From Methylobacteriaceae bacterium (GTDB lineage: Bacteria; Pseudomonadota; Alphaproteobacteria; Rhizobiales; Beijerinckiaceae), in contig CANEZL010000041.1 of NCBI GenBank assembly GCA_947444195.1, forward strand, positions 1-41,221: DNA of 41,221 bases, in the 5' to 3' direction. Positions 7,359 to 15,854 of this stretch are shown piece after piece. The notes beneath the pieces were generated by a model that searched no databases, was not told the origin of the DNA, and saw nothing but the letters and a program-made list of their open reading frames with translations. Within the stretch, counting starts at the first letter, position 1, and every line of letters begins with the position of its first letter. The translations under genes and the position numbers were made by a program.

Positions 7359-7961
7359 TCACGCGCCGAACAGGCTCATGATCCCGGAGACGATGGCGTA
7401 GACGAAGCCGGCGTTGAGGGTGACGCCGAGGGTGCCGATGGCGAGGCCCACCAGCACCACGATGCCGTCGCGCTCCACCAGGCCGAGGCCCATGAGGCAG
7501 ACGGCGAGCCCGAGGGGGATCTGGCCGATCACGGGCGCCGCCACGATCAGCGCCATGGCAAGGGTCAGCAGGGCGATGCCCATGCCGCGCATGCCGAGCG
7601 CGCTCTCGAAGATGCTCATGCGCGGGCGCGACCAGCGTTCCAGCCGCTGCAGGATCGGGACCGCGCGCGTGACCGCGCGCTGCACGTCCTTGCGCGGGAT
7701 CGAGCGCCCGAGCAGGCGGCGGGGCAGCCAGGGGGCCGACATGCCCGCCGCGATCTGGAGGGCGACGAGCAGGAGCAGCAGGCCGCAGACCAGCGGGATC
7801 GGCGGCGGCATCGGCAGGCAGTTGGGCAGGCCGAGCAGCACGACGAGCAGGGCGAACGCACGATCGCGCAGGACCGCGACGATGTCGCCGACGGTCAGAC
7901 GCTCGCCCTCCTGATTGGCCAGAAGGGTCAGCACTTCGGACGTTCGAGCTCCGGAATACAA
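7359..7961 (-). CDS. ExoD family membrane protein (exopolysaccharide synthesis)
   Basis: A 200-residue protein with the ExoD family pattern: an N-terminal helical part (TLLANQEGERLTVGDIVAVL), then hydrophobic segments at about 35-55 (FALLVVLLGLPNCLPMPP), 58-75, 128-150 and 155-195. The LPNCLPMPPPIP turn is characteristic. ExoD of rhizobia is an inner-membrane protein needed for normal exopolysaccharide and alkaline tolerance; its biochemical role is not known. The start appears to be TTG (7961), chosen because the frame begins there with MYSGARTSEVLTLL. It is monocistronic, convergent with the small gene at 7189. Confidence 0.82.
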   Translation of the reverse strand: MYSGARTSEVLTLLANQEGERLTVGDIVAVLRDRAFALLVVLLGLPNCLPMPPPIPLVCGLLLLLVALQIAAGMSAPWLPRRLLGRSIPRKDVQRAVTRAVPILQRLERWSRPRMSIFESALGMRGMGIALLTLAMALIVAAPVIGQIPLGLAVCLMGLGLVERDGIVVLVGLAIGTLGVTLNAGFVYAIVSGIMSLFGA

Positions 7962-8433
7962 GTGTCGACCACGGTTCGCTGTCCCGGCGCGGCTCTAGCC
8001 GAGTTCCCCGCCGCCGCCAAGTTGATGCTGCCGTTTCCGTGAGCCCGCGTGCGATCCATCACCTGCGCCGGCGGTCCGCGAGGCCAGCCGGGCGGCGGGG
8101 CCGGCGGCCGAGGCTCGGGTGGCCGGACGTGATTCTGCCCTGGCTGCCCGGCCGCCCGCACGGCGAGGGACTTGAACCCGTCGGGGAGGGCGCCTCCCAA
8201 TGCCGACGCACCCCGTTCGCCGGGGCATTACCGGACCGCTGCCCGCGGCCAAGTTCATATCTCTGAGGTTGTTATGGAGGTGTGTATTTCACCTCAAGTA
8301 AATGAATGCAATCTTTGTCGCTGTTAATACTGGGATTGAGACGGAAAAACAGTAATTGCCGATCTTCGCGTTGCCACTGTAATCTCAGGTCCGGTGGTCT
8401 CACTCTGAGGCTGCGCGATTCGAGATTTCCGCG
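7962..8433. other. Non-coding stretch upstream of the bcsS-like gene
   Basis: About 470 bases without a supported gene. The first part is GC-rich and carries CGGCGCGGCTCTAG (about 7985-7997), which resembles a lone IS630-type terminal repeat plus TA, and an 18-base sequence at 8025-8042 identical to 393-410. From about 8250 to 8400 the sequence is unusually AT-rich for this genome. It holds a hairpin, GAGGTG at 8277-8282 pairing with CACCTC at 8290-8295, and probably the promoter of the downstream gene. Confidence 0.5.
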
Positions 8434-9177
8434 GTGGATGCGAGGCTTGGCCGGGCCGGTCTGCGGCCCCTTGCGGTGGGCGGGGCGGCGCTGGTGCTCG
8501 CGAGCCTCGTGCCGGCCTCGGCGGGGGAGGGGTGGGACGCCCTGCTGTTCGGCAGCCTCGATGCCGGTGCCTCAGCCTTCCTCACGGTAGGCGCCAAGGT
8601 CGCGCTCGACCGGCTCGACGGCGATGGATTCGTCTTGCTCGGGAGCCTCGGTGCCGGCCGCAGGCCGGAGCGGGCCGCCTGCAACTGCCTGCCGGCCTTC
8701 ACCCTGGCGCGGACGCGCTACACCGTGCTCGGCTCGGCCCTCGCGGGCTACCAGTGGTTCCACGACTGGGGCGTGGTCGCCGCCTTCGCGGGGCCCGAGA
8801 CCACCGCCGAGATGCTGGCGGACGGCCTCGGCGCGCGCATGGCGATGCCGCCCCGCTACGGGTTGCGCCTGCACGGGGAGATCTGGGCGCGCCCGAGCGC
8901 GGACACTCTGGTCCACGGCGTCGCGATCCTCGGCACGGCGCGGGAGGATGGGTGGGCGCGGCTCGCCTGGGGCCACCGGCTGTGGGGAGCCTATCTCGGG
9001 CCGGAGGCGAGCCTCTACGCCGACCGGCTCGGCTACCGGAAATGGTCTTTCGGCGTGCACGCCACGGATTTCGCCCTGGGCCGCTACAGCCTGCGCGTCT
9101 CCGCCGGATTGCAGACGGAGACCGGGACCGCCCGGCCCGCACCCTACCTGTCGATCGCGACCTGGGCGCCGTTCTGA
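8434..9177 (+). CDS. bcsS: BcsS-like cellulose biosynthesis/outer-membrane protein
   Basis: A 247-residue exported protein. The N-terminal signal peptide has a hydrophobic core (LAVGGAALVLASLVPASAG) cleaved near residue 31. The mature part alternates short beta-like strands rich in Gly and aromatics: LLFGSLDAGASAFLTVGAK, AGYQWFHDWGVVAAFAGPE, RYGLRLHGEIWARPS, and a terminal strand ending SIATWAPF. This matches the BcsS family of alphaproteobacterial cellulose-associated proteins, probably an outer-membrane barrel. No other bcs genes are nearby, so the cellulose role is inferred from the family only. The ATG at 8434 has a weak ribosome-binding site. Confidence 0.7.
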   Translation: MDARLGRAGLRPLAVGGAALVLASLVPASAGEGWDALLFGSLDAGASAFLTVGAKVALDRLDGDGFVLLGSLGAGRRPERAACNCLPAFTLARTRYTVLGSALAGYQWFHDWGVVAAFAGPETTAEMLADGLGARMAMPPRYGLRLHGEIWARPSADTLVHGVAILGTAREDGWARLAWGHRLWGAYLGPEASLYADRLGYRKWSFGVHATDFALGRYSLRVSAGLQTETGTARPAPYLSIATWAPF

Positions 9178-9322
9178 AGCACCCCCGCCGTGCGGATGCG
9201 CGCCGCACTTGCTGCCCGGCGCGGGATGGACGAGTTAGGGCGGGGCCCGCCCCCGTTGCCGGGTCCGCGCGCGCGGCGTCCGGGATCGCGGGTCCGGGAC
9301 GCCGATCCAGGCCGGAGCCTTC

Positions 9323-10186
9323 ATGAGATTCGCCTTTGCCGGCATCGATTTCCTCGGCGGCGTCTTCGAGGGTCTGCTGGAAGCCGGCTGGACGCCGATC
9401 AAGCTGTTCACCCGCCCCTGCGACGGGGTCTACGACCACAACGAGGGGGTGGTGGCGCGGGCGCGCCAGCTCCGCATCCCGATCCAGCTCTCGCGCATGC
9501 GCCCCGCCGACCTCGACGCGCTCCAGGCCGCGCACGGGCGCGACTGGGCCCTCGTGGTGGCGGGCTACCCCTGGCTGATCCACGGATGGCAGGGCCGGGC
9601 GGCCTACGGGCTCAACGTGCACCCCGCGCCGCTACCCACCGGGCGCGGGCCCTATCCGCTCTTCCGCGCCATCGAGGAGGGCTACGAGACCTGGGGCGTC
9701 ACGGTGCACGTGCTCGCCGACGCCTTCGACGCCGGCGACATCGTGGCCCAGGACGTCTTCGCCGTCGCCCCGAGCGAGACCCACGAGACCCTCCTCGCGA
9801 AATGCCAGATGGCGGGCCGGCGCCTCGCCGCCGGACCGATCGCGCGGGACCTGCCCCAGCGCTGGCGCCGGGCGGAGCCGCAGGGGGACGGCTCCTACTG
9901 GCCGCGGGCGACGGACGCGGACCGCACCCTCGATTTCCGTGGGGGGGTCGAGGCCATCCTGCGGCGGCGGCGCGCGTTCGGGAGCATCGAGACCCTGGCC
10001 CGGCTCGAGGGCGGGCGCATCTACGTGGCCGAGGCCGATGGCTGGCTGGAGACCCATAACCATGCCCCCGGCACCGTGGTCCACCGCTACCGGCGCCAGC
10101 TGGTGGTCGCGGCGCGGGACGGCTTCGTCCAGATCACCCGCTGGTCCGCCGTGCCGCTCACCGAGGCCGGGCGGATCGGGCGCTGA
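9323..10186 (+). CDS. Formyltransferase-fold protein (Fmt/ArnA-like)
   Basis: A 287-residue protein of the 10-formyl-tetrahydrofolate-dependent formyltransferase superfamily. The Rossmann start is MRFAFAGIDFLGGVFEGLLE. The catalytic triad region is complete: Asn98 and His100 in GLNVHPAPLPTGRGPYPLF, and the Asp in FDAGDIVAQ (136-139). The C-terminal third (about 200-287) differs from the Fmt anticodon-binding domain but keeps short beta strands. It is shorter than housekeeping Fmt and not next to def, so it is more likely a paralogue that formylates a sugar amine or other small amine. The substrate cannot be told from sequence. A DUF2256 gene follows 12 bp downstream. Confidence 0.8.
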   Translation: MRFAFAGIDFLGGVFEGLLEAGWTPIKLFTRPCDGVYDHNEGVVARARQLRIPIQLSRMRPADLDALQAAHGRDWALVVAGYPWLIHGWQGRAAYGLNVHPAPLPTGRGPYPLFRAIEEGYETWGVTVHVLADAFDAGDIVAQDVFAVAPSETHETLLAKCQMAGRRLAAGPIARDLPQRWRRAEPQGDGSYWPRATDADRTLDFRGGVEAILRRRRAFGSIETLARLEGGRIYVAEADGWLETHNHAPGTVVHRYRRQLVVAARDGFVQITRWSAVPLTEAGRIGR

Positions 10187-10198
10187 ACCGTGCCGCCG

Positions 10199-10366
10199 AT
10201 GCGCCGCAAGGGCGACCTGCCCGAGAAGATCTGCGCCCAGTGCGGTCGCCCCTTCGCGTGGCGCAAGAAGTGGGAGCGGGTCTGGGAGAGCGTGCGCTAC
10301 TGCTCCGACCGCTGCCGGGCCGAGGCCCGGCGGGCGCGCGGTCAGGAAGCCGGGCGCTCCGACTGA
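10199..10366 (+). CDS. DUF2256 small zinc-binding protein
   Basis: A 55-residue protein starting MRRKGDLPEKICAQCGRPFA, followed by WRKKWERVWESVRYCSDRCR. Four cysteines, Cys12-x2-Cys15 and Cys35-x3-Cys39, make a probable zinc site. The pattern matches DUF2256 closely, including the WRKKW core; its function is unknown. A GTG at 10190 is an in-frame alternative start. It probably shares a transcript with the formyltransferase-like gene 12 bp upstream. Its TGA stop (10364-10366) is also the first three bases of a repeat element. Confidence 0.85.
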   Translation: MRRKGDLPEKICAQCGRPFAWRKKWERVWESVRYCSDRCRAEARRARGQEAGRSD

Positions 10367-10470
10367 TACGATCTCCGCTCGATCGAAGCGGGGGGTCGTA
10401 TCGACCGAGCCCGCGCGGCGCGTGAGCGAGGCCCAGATCCGCCATCCCGTAGGGATCAATCGGATCTGGT
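10364..10470. repeat. Two-hairpin intergenic repeat, copy A
   Basis: About 107 bases, nearly identical to 24676-24781. It holds two hairpins. Hairpin 1 (10367-10400) has TACGA pairing with TCGTA and CCGCT with AGCGG, closed by G-U pairs between. Hairpin 2 (10433-10469) has CCAGATCCG pairing with CGGATCTGG. Both copies lie between convergent genes. Here the element supplies the stop of the DUF2256 gene at its left edge and the last codons and stop (10456) of the mocA-like gene at its right edge. Confidence 0.9.
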
Positions 10471-11169
10471 ATGAAGCCGTGCGAGCATGGCGGGGGTGTC
10501 CACGTCGAGGCCGCTTCCGGCCTCGCCCGGGATCTCGATCACGTCCGCCCGGTGGGCGAGGAGCGGGCCCGCGCCCCTGTCGCCCGTAAGCGCCGCCAGT
10601 TCGGCGGCGAGGCGGCGGCGGTTGAGGAGCACCGGATTGCCCCGCCGCCCCTCCTGGATGGGGACGACGGCGGCGGCGGACCCGTCGAAGGCCGCCGCCA
10701 AGCGTTCGATCAGGCCGGGGCTCACCCGGGGCATGTCCCCCAGCATCACGACGGCGCCGTGGCAGGCGGGCGGCAGGGCGGCGAGGCCGGCCTTGAGGGA
10801 GGTCGCGAGGCCGGCGGCGTGGTCCGGGTTCTCGACCGTGTCGAGGTCGAGCCCGCCGAGCGCCGCCCGCACAGCCGCTGCATGGGCGCCGAGGACGACG
10901 ACGACCGGGCGCAGGGCGGTGGCGAGCGCCGCCTCGGCGGCGTGGCGCACCAGGGAACGCCCGGCGAGGGGCGCCAGCAGCTTCGGGGCGGGTCCGAAGC
11001 GGGTGCCGCGCCCGGCCGCGAGCAGCACGATGCCGGTCTCGCGCCCGGTCCGGCCCGTCGCATCGGACGCTTCGGCGGTGGTCGGGGCGCCTGTCGCATT
11101 CCCCTTGCCGGGCGGGGTACGGGGTGGGGGTGGTTCAGTGGGCACCGCTGCGCTCCGTCCGAGCCCCAC
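10456..11169 (-). CDS. MocA/MobA-type nucleotidyltransferase (molybdenum cofactor cytidylyltransferase)
   Basis: A NTP-transferase fold protein that would couple a nucleotide (probably CTP) to molybdopterin for xanthine-dehydrogenase-type enzymes. The core begins at ETGIVLLAAGRGTRFGPAPKLL (the G-x-G-T-R-x-G...K nucleotide loop) and contains VVMLGDMPRVSPGLI (metal-binding Asp) and RGNPVLLNRR. The first ~45 residues from the GTG at 11169 are a Pro/Ala-rich stretch unlike the family, so the true start may be internal. In related bacteria this domain is often fused behind the molybdopterin-binding domain encoded next upstream (11214-12236). Here the two are separate and in different frames. The C-terminal residues and stop come from repeat copy A. 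Confidence 0.82.
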   Translation of the reverse strand: MGLGRSAAVPTEPPPPRTPPGKGNATGAPTTAEASDATGRTGRETGIVLLAAGRGTRFGPAPKLLAPLAGRSLVRHAAEAALATALRPVVVVLGAHAAAVRAALGGLDLDTVENPDHAAGLATSLKAGLAALPPACHGAVVMLGDMPRVSPGLIERLAAAFDGSAAAVVPIQEGRRGNPVLLNRRRLAAELAALTGDRGAGPLLAHRADVIEIPGEAGSGLDVDTPAMLARLHTRSD

Positions 11170-11213
11170 CCAGCCCCCCGCTCCGAGCCGCGTGTGATCG
11201 CCTCGGGACCGTC

Positions 11214-12232
<1,019 letters not shown>

Positions 12233-12236
<4 letters not shown>

Positions 12237-12925
12237 GCCGGCTCCGGCCGGCGCAGGGCCTGCACGATCTCGGCGAGGATCGCCAGGGCGATCTCCGCCG
12301 GGGTCGCCGCGCCGATATCGAGGCCGATCGGCGCGCGGATGCGGGCGGTCTGCGCCTCCGTCAGGCCGGCGGCGGCGAGGCGGGCGAGGCGGGCGGCGTG
12401 GGTCTTCCGCGAGCCGAGGGCGCCCACGTAGAAGCAGCCGGCCCCGAGCGCCGCCGCGAGGGCCGGGTCGTCGATCTTCGGGTCGTGGGTGATCGCGGCG
12501 AGCGCGCAGTAGCGGTCGAGGGCCGGCACGCGCGCGCCGAGCGCCCGGTCCGGCCAGTCGGCCACGAGGTCGAGGCCGGGGAAGCGCTCCGGGCTCGCGA
12601 AGGCGGTGCGCGGGTCGATCACCGTCGCCGCGAGATCGAGGGCGGCGGCCATCGGCGCGAGCGCCTGGGCGATGTGCACCGCGCCGATCACCACGAGGCG
12701 CACCGGCGGCACCTGCACCGTCAGGAAGAGCTGGCGGCCCTCCGCCTCCACCAGGGCGGAGCGGCCGGAGGCCAGGGCGCGGGCGAGGAGCGGGGCCAGC
12801 GGGTCCGCCTCCACCGCCTCGGCGGCGACGAGGCGCTGCTCCCCGTCCGCGATGTCGGTGACGAGGATCGCGGCCCGGCGGTCCGCGCGCGCGGCGTTGA
12901 GGGCGGCCAGGGTCTCGGGCCGCAT
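12233..12925 (-). CDS. XdhC family protein, C-terminal Rossmann-domain type
   Basis: A 230-residue protein from MRPETLAALNAARADRRAA. After an N-terminal module (AAILVTDIADGEQRLV) comes the XdhC Rossmann domain: VRLVVIGAVHIAQALAPMAA (nucleotide loop), DRYCALAAITHDPKIDDPAL, FYVGALGSRKTHAARLARL and the closing IGLDIGAATPAEIALAILAEI. XdhC proteins insert sulfurated Mo cofactor into xanthine-dehydrogenase-family enzymes. The classical XdhC is one chain; here the short N-terminal domain is a separate gene just upstream (12925-13248), and the two share one base (TGATG). The start at 12925 was chosen by that overlap and by homology. Confidence 0.88.
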
Positions 12926-13248
12926 CAGCCGACCCGTTCCACGAAGACGCGGATGCGACCGCCGCAGGAGAGGCCGGCCCGCCACGCGGTCTCGTCGGCC
13001 ACGCCGAACTCGAGGAGGCGGGGGGTGCCCGCCTCGATCACGTCGAGGGCGTCGGCGATGACCGCGCCCTCGACGCAGCCGCCGGAGACCGAGCCGAGGA
13101 ACCGGCCCATGTCGTCGATCACGAGGTGGCTGCCCACGGGCCGGGGCGCCGAGCCCCAGGTCTCGATCACGGTGGCGAGGGCCACGCCGCGGCCCGCGCG
13201 GCGCCACGCCTCGGCGGCGGCCAGGATATCGCTGTCGGAGGAGAGCAT
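12925..13248 (-). CDS. XdhC/CoxI N-terminal domain protein
   Basis: A 107-residue stand-alone XdhC_CoxI domain with the family signatures VALATVIETWGSAPRPVGS, GRFLGSVSGGCVEGAVI and LSCGGRIRVFVERVG. The GGC and SCGG cysteines are the conserved ones thought to take part in cofactor or sulfur handling. It starts the four-gene unit 13248-10456: XdhC N-domain, XdhC Rossmann domain, molybdopterin-binding protein, MocA-like transferase. No Mo-hydroxylase subunit genes lie in the window, so the client enzyme is unknown. Confidence 0.88.
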   Translation of the reverse strand: MLSSDSDILAAAEAWRRAGRGVALATVIETWGSAPRPVGSHLVIDDMGRFLGSVSGGCVEGAVIADALDVIEAGTPRLLEFGVADETAWRAGLSCGGRIRVFVERVG

Positions 13249-13361
13249 CGCGTCGCGCTTCGGGCTGGGCGAGGGGCGGCGATGGGGTTCGCCAGATCCC
13301 GGATCCCAGCAGGTATGGCGCGGGCGCCCCGGCGCAAGATGGGGCGCCGGCCCGGACGGCC

Positions 13362-14207
13362 TCAGGCGGGGGCGCCGAGCGCGTCGCAGCGGAAGGCGCC
13401 GTAATCCCCGCGGGCGAGGCGCCCGGCGAGCGCCGGCAGGAACAGGCCGGCCTCCGCGGCGAGCCGCCAGGGCGGGTTGACCACCACGAGGCCTGTCCCG
13501 GTGAGGCGGGTGGGGTCGGGCGGGTCGATCATCAGGTCGAGGCGCAGGGCCGGCCGCTCCAGGGTCCGGTCGAGGGCGGCGACCATCCGCTCGACGGCCG
13601 CGGCATCCTTGATCGGGTACCAGGCCAGGAACATCCCGGTCGGCCACTTCCGCACCGCCCGGGCGAGGCGCTCGCCCAGGCGCTCGATCTCGCCGGGCAC
13701 CTCGTAGGGCGGGTCGATCAGGACGAGGCCGCGCCGCTCGGGGGGCGGGATCATCGCGTTGAGCGCGGTCCAGCCGTCGAGATGGACCACCTTGGTGCGC
13801 GTGTCGCGGTTGTAGCGCTCGCGCAGGGTCTCCGCATCGACGGGATGCAGTTCCACGAACACGCCGCGGTCGCCCGCGCGCAGGGCCTCGCGGATCAGGG
13901 CGGGCGAGCCCGGATAGGCGCGGTCGCCGTGCCGCGCCCGCACCGCAGCCACCGCCGCGCGGTAGGGGGCGAGCAGGGCCTCCACATCGTCGGGGAAGGG
14001 CGCGTCCAGGCGGCCCCAGCCGTCGTGCCACTCGCCCGTGCGCGCGGCCTCGTCCGCGTCGAGATCGTACAGGCCGATCCCGGCGAAGGCGTCGATGGCG
14101 CGGAAGGCCGTGGGCTTGAGGCGCAGATGCTCGAGCGCCCGCACCAGCACGAGGTGCTTGAGGACGTCGCAGAAATTGCCCGCGTGGAAGGCGTGCCGGT
14201 AGTTCAT
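13362..14207 (-). CDS. rlmJ: RlmJ, 23S rRNA (adenine-2030-N6)-methyltransferase
   Basis: A 281-residue protein beginning MNYRHAFHAGNFCDVLKHLV, the hallmark start of RlmJ (formerly YhiR/ComJ). A SAM-binding segment follows (AIDAFAGIGLYDL, 38-49), and the catalytic N6-adenine motif DPPYE spans 165-169. Further family blocks are GMFLAWYPIKD and TGLVVVNPPW. It methylates one adenine in 23S rRNA. Length and motifs are normal. It lies upstream of, and in the same direction as, the Mo-maturation genes, but a 113-bp gap suggests separate transcription. Confidence 0.93.
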   Translation of the reverse strand: MNYRHAFHAGNFCDVLKHLVLVRALEHLRLKPTAFRAIDAFAGIGLYDLDADEAARTGEWHDGWGRLDAPFPDDVEALLAPYRAAVAAVRARHGDRAYPGSPALIREALRAGDRGVFVELHPVDAETLRERYNRDTRTKVVHLDGWTALNAMIPPPERRGLVLIDPPYEVPGEIERLGERLARAVRKWPTGMFLAWYPIKDAAAVERMVAALDRTLERPALRLDLMIDPPDPTRLTGTGLVVVNPPWRLAAEAGLFLPALAGRLARGDYGAFRCDALGAPA

Positions 14208-14445
14208 GGGCGCGCCGGTCCGGTCATCGGAATCTGTTCGGGTTGTCGTTCCAAGGCTTTACCTCGTCCTGAGGTGCCGCGTCGGCGGTCCCGGAGCAGG
14301 CCGGCAGGGCGTGCTGCGGCCGCCCGAGAACGCCTGCGAGGTTCCGCTTCGCCAGCGGCAACGCGGAGCCCGTTCGAGAACGCTCCGCAGTCGCTTCCCG
14401 CGTCGGGGCGACCGCTCCGCCGGAGGACCTCGTCCAGCAGGATTC

Positions 14446-15132
14446 TCAGCGGGCCGCGCCCACCGCGATGTCCCGGCTGCGGCAGTTCTGTCGGGCGAGC
14501 TCCGGACAGGGCTGGAAGCCGCGCAGGTCCTTCGAGAAGCAGATGCGCACCTCCTGCAGGGCGCCGCGGGAGCAGGCCACCTGCATCATGTCCGGGCGCA
14601 GGCCGCGATTGGCCGTCACGAACAGGCGGGCGATCTCGATGGGGGCCATGCGGCGGTCCGGGCCTCCGCCCTTCAACTCCTCCGGAACGGTCACGGCGGC
14701 GCGGGCGTCGCGGACCGCGCGGAAATAGGCGGCCGGATCGAGGCCCGAGCAGGTGCCGTGCTTGCGCCATTCGTGGCGGGCGAGCCCCTCGCTCGGGAAG
14801 ACCTCGCCGGCCACGTCCATCGCCTGGCGCGTGGGCGCGCGCTCCACCGCCGAGCAGTTCTGCGGATAGCCGCGCTCGTATTGCGGCCAGAGCCCGTGCA
14901 CCACGAAGCCGAGGTCGCGCCCGGGGGCGCATTGGCGCGGATCGGGGCGATCGGACGTCTCGCAGTAGGTCGGCGACCAGGACAGGGCGAGGACGTAGAA
15001 GTCGAAGGCGCCCGGCCGCTGGCCGCGGTTGAACCCGCCGAAATCCTGGGCCTGCGCGCCCGCCGCCTCGCACAGGGAGAGGGCGAGGGCGGCCATGCGT
15101 GCCAGCGCCTTGGCTCCGGAGCCGTACCGCAT
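14446..15132 (-). CDS. Secreted ribonuclease T2 family protein
   Basis: A 228-residue protein from MRYGSGAKALARM with a signal peptide (AALALSLCEAAGAQA, cleavage near residue 29). Both RNase T2 active-site blocks are present: CAS1 as GFVVHGLWPQ with His79, and CAS2 as HEWRKHGTC with His120, Glu121 and His125. Six or more cysteines fit a disulfide-bonded periplasmic enzyme. It would cleave single-stranded RNA through a 2',3'-cyclic intermediate. An alternative ATG at 15174 would extend the N-terminus by 14 residues. The C-terminal QNCRSRDIAVGAAR carries a last cysteine. Confidence 0.9.
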   Translation of the reverse strand: MRYGSGAKALARMAALALSLCEAAGAQAQDFGGFNRGQRPGAFDFYVLALSWSPTYCETSDRPDPRQCAPGRDLGFVVHGLWPQYERGYPQNCSAVERAPTRQAMDVAGEVFPSEGLARHEWRKHGTCSGLDPAAYFRAVRDARAAVTVPEELKGGGPDRRMAPIEIARLFVTANRGLRPDMMQVACSRGALQEVRICFSKDLRGFQPCPELARQNCRSRDIAVGAAR

Positions 15133-15227
15133 GAACGTCACCCGCTGATCGAGAGGCAGAGAGGCCGGAGGCATCGTCCCGAAACGTGGCCGCCGGCCTG
15201 CGGAAGAGACGATGCTTCGGGGTCGGC

Positions 15228-15713
15228 TCAGGGCCGGGCCATGCGGCAGGCCGTGGCGTAGGCGTAGGAGAGGTTGCGGTCGAGGCCGTGCACGCAGAAC
15301 TCCACGCCCCAGGTCGAGCCGATGATGCCGAGGCTCTCGCGCACGGAGTAGTCCACCTTGCGGCGCACCCCGTCGGAGGTGGTGGCGGTGGCCGTGCAGA
15401 AGCGGCGCGGGATGAAGTCGAGCCCGTAGGGCCGCCACGCCGTCCGCTCGATGCGGTCGATGGCCACGATGGTGAGGGAGGAGTTCCAGAACTTGGCCTC
15501 CTTCTCGGCGAACTGGTCCGAGACCTTCTCCAGGACCCCCGGGTCCTGGCAGCCGGGGATGTCCGCGTCGAAGGGGAAGATGCGCTCCTCGGCGGGCTCG
15601 ATCTCCTCGCGGGCGGAGCGGGCATGCGCCGGCTGGAGAGCGGCGAGCAGCGCGAGGCCGGCGGCCAGGGCGGCGGCGAGGCGCACGGGCGCGGTCGGGG
15701 ACGTCGAAGGCAT
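15228..15713 (-). CDS. Secreted conserved protein of unknown function
   Basis: A 161-residue protein from MPSTSPTAPVRL, with a signal peptide (LAAALAAGLALLAALQPAHA). The mature part contains GCQDPGVLEKVSDQFAEKEAKF, RIERTAWRPYGLDFIPRRFC and a C-terminal block GSTWGVEFCVHGLDRN ending CRMARP. Four cysteines could form two disulfides. I do not recognise a named domain; the sequence looks like a conserved alphaproteobacterial periplasmic family. An upstream ATG at 15743 would add ten residues without improving the signal peptide. It runs in the same direction as the RNase T2 gene, 95 bp upstream of it. Confidence 0.75.
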   Translation of the reverse strand: MPSTSPTAPVRLAAALAAGLALLAALQPAHARSAREEIEPAEERIFPFDADIPGCQDPGVLEKVSDQFAEKEAKFWNSSLTIVAIDRIERTAWRPYGLDFIPRRFCTATATTSDGVRRKVDYSVRESLGIIGSTWGVEFCVHGLDRNLSYAYATACRMARP

Positions 15714-15854
15714 GGGCCGGCTCGTACGCTCAATGTCCTGCATCCGGCGACGATGGCCGGGGGCGCCCGCGAGTCAAGGCGGGAGCGCGCGGCGGCGCCG
15801 TTTCCACCCCCTGTGCGGCAGGGGGGTGACACCCGGTCGGAGGCCGCTTCCCGC

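Noticed and set aside
8160..8180. A GGGACTTGAACCC word resembling a tRNA T-arm
   Set aside because: No acceptor stem or anticodon arm can be built around it.
10376..10459. Short frames encoding strings like ADLGLAHAPRGLGRYD inside the two-hairpin repeat copies
   Set aside because: These are translations of the repeat itself, the same in both copies, and not likely genes.
14208..14445. Possible small gene between rlmJ and the RNase T2 gene
   Set aside because: Frames here are extensions of shadows. The stretch looks like intergenic DNA with a CTCGTCCTGAGGTGC word common in rhizobial spacers, and nothing more.
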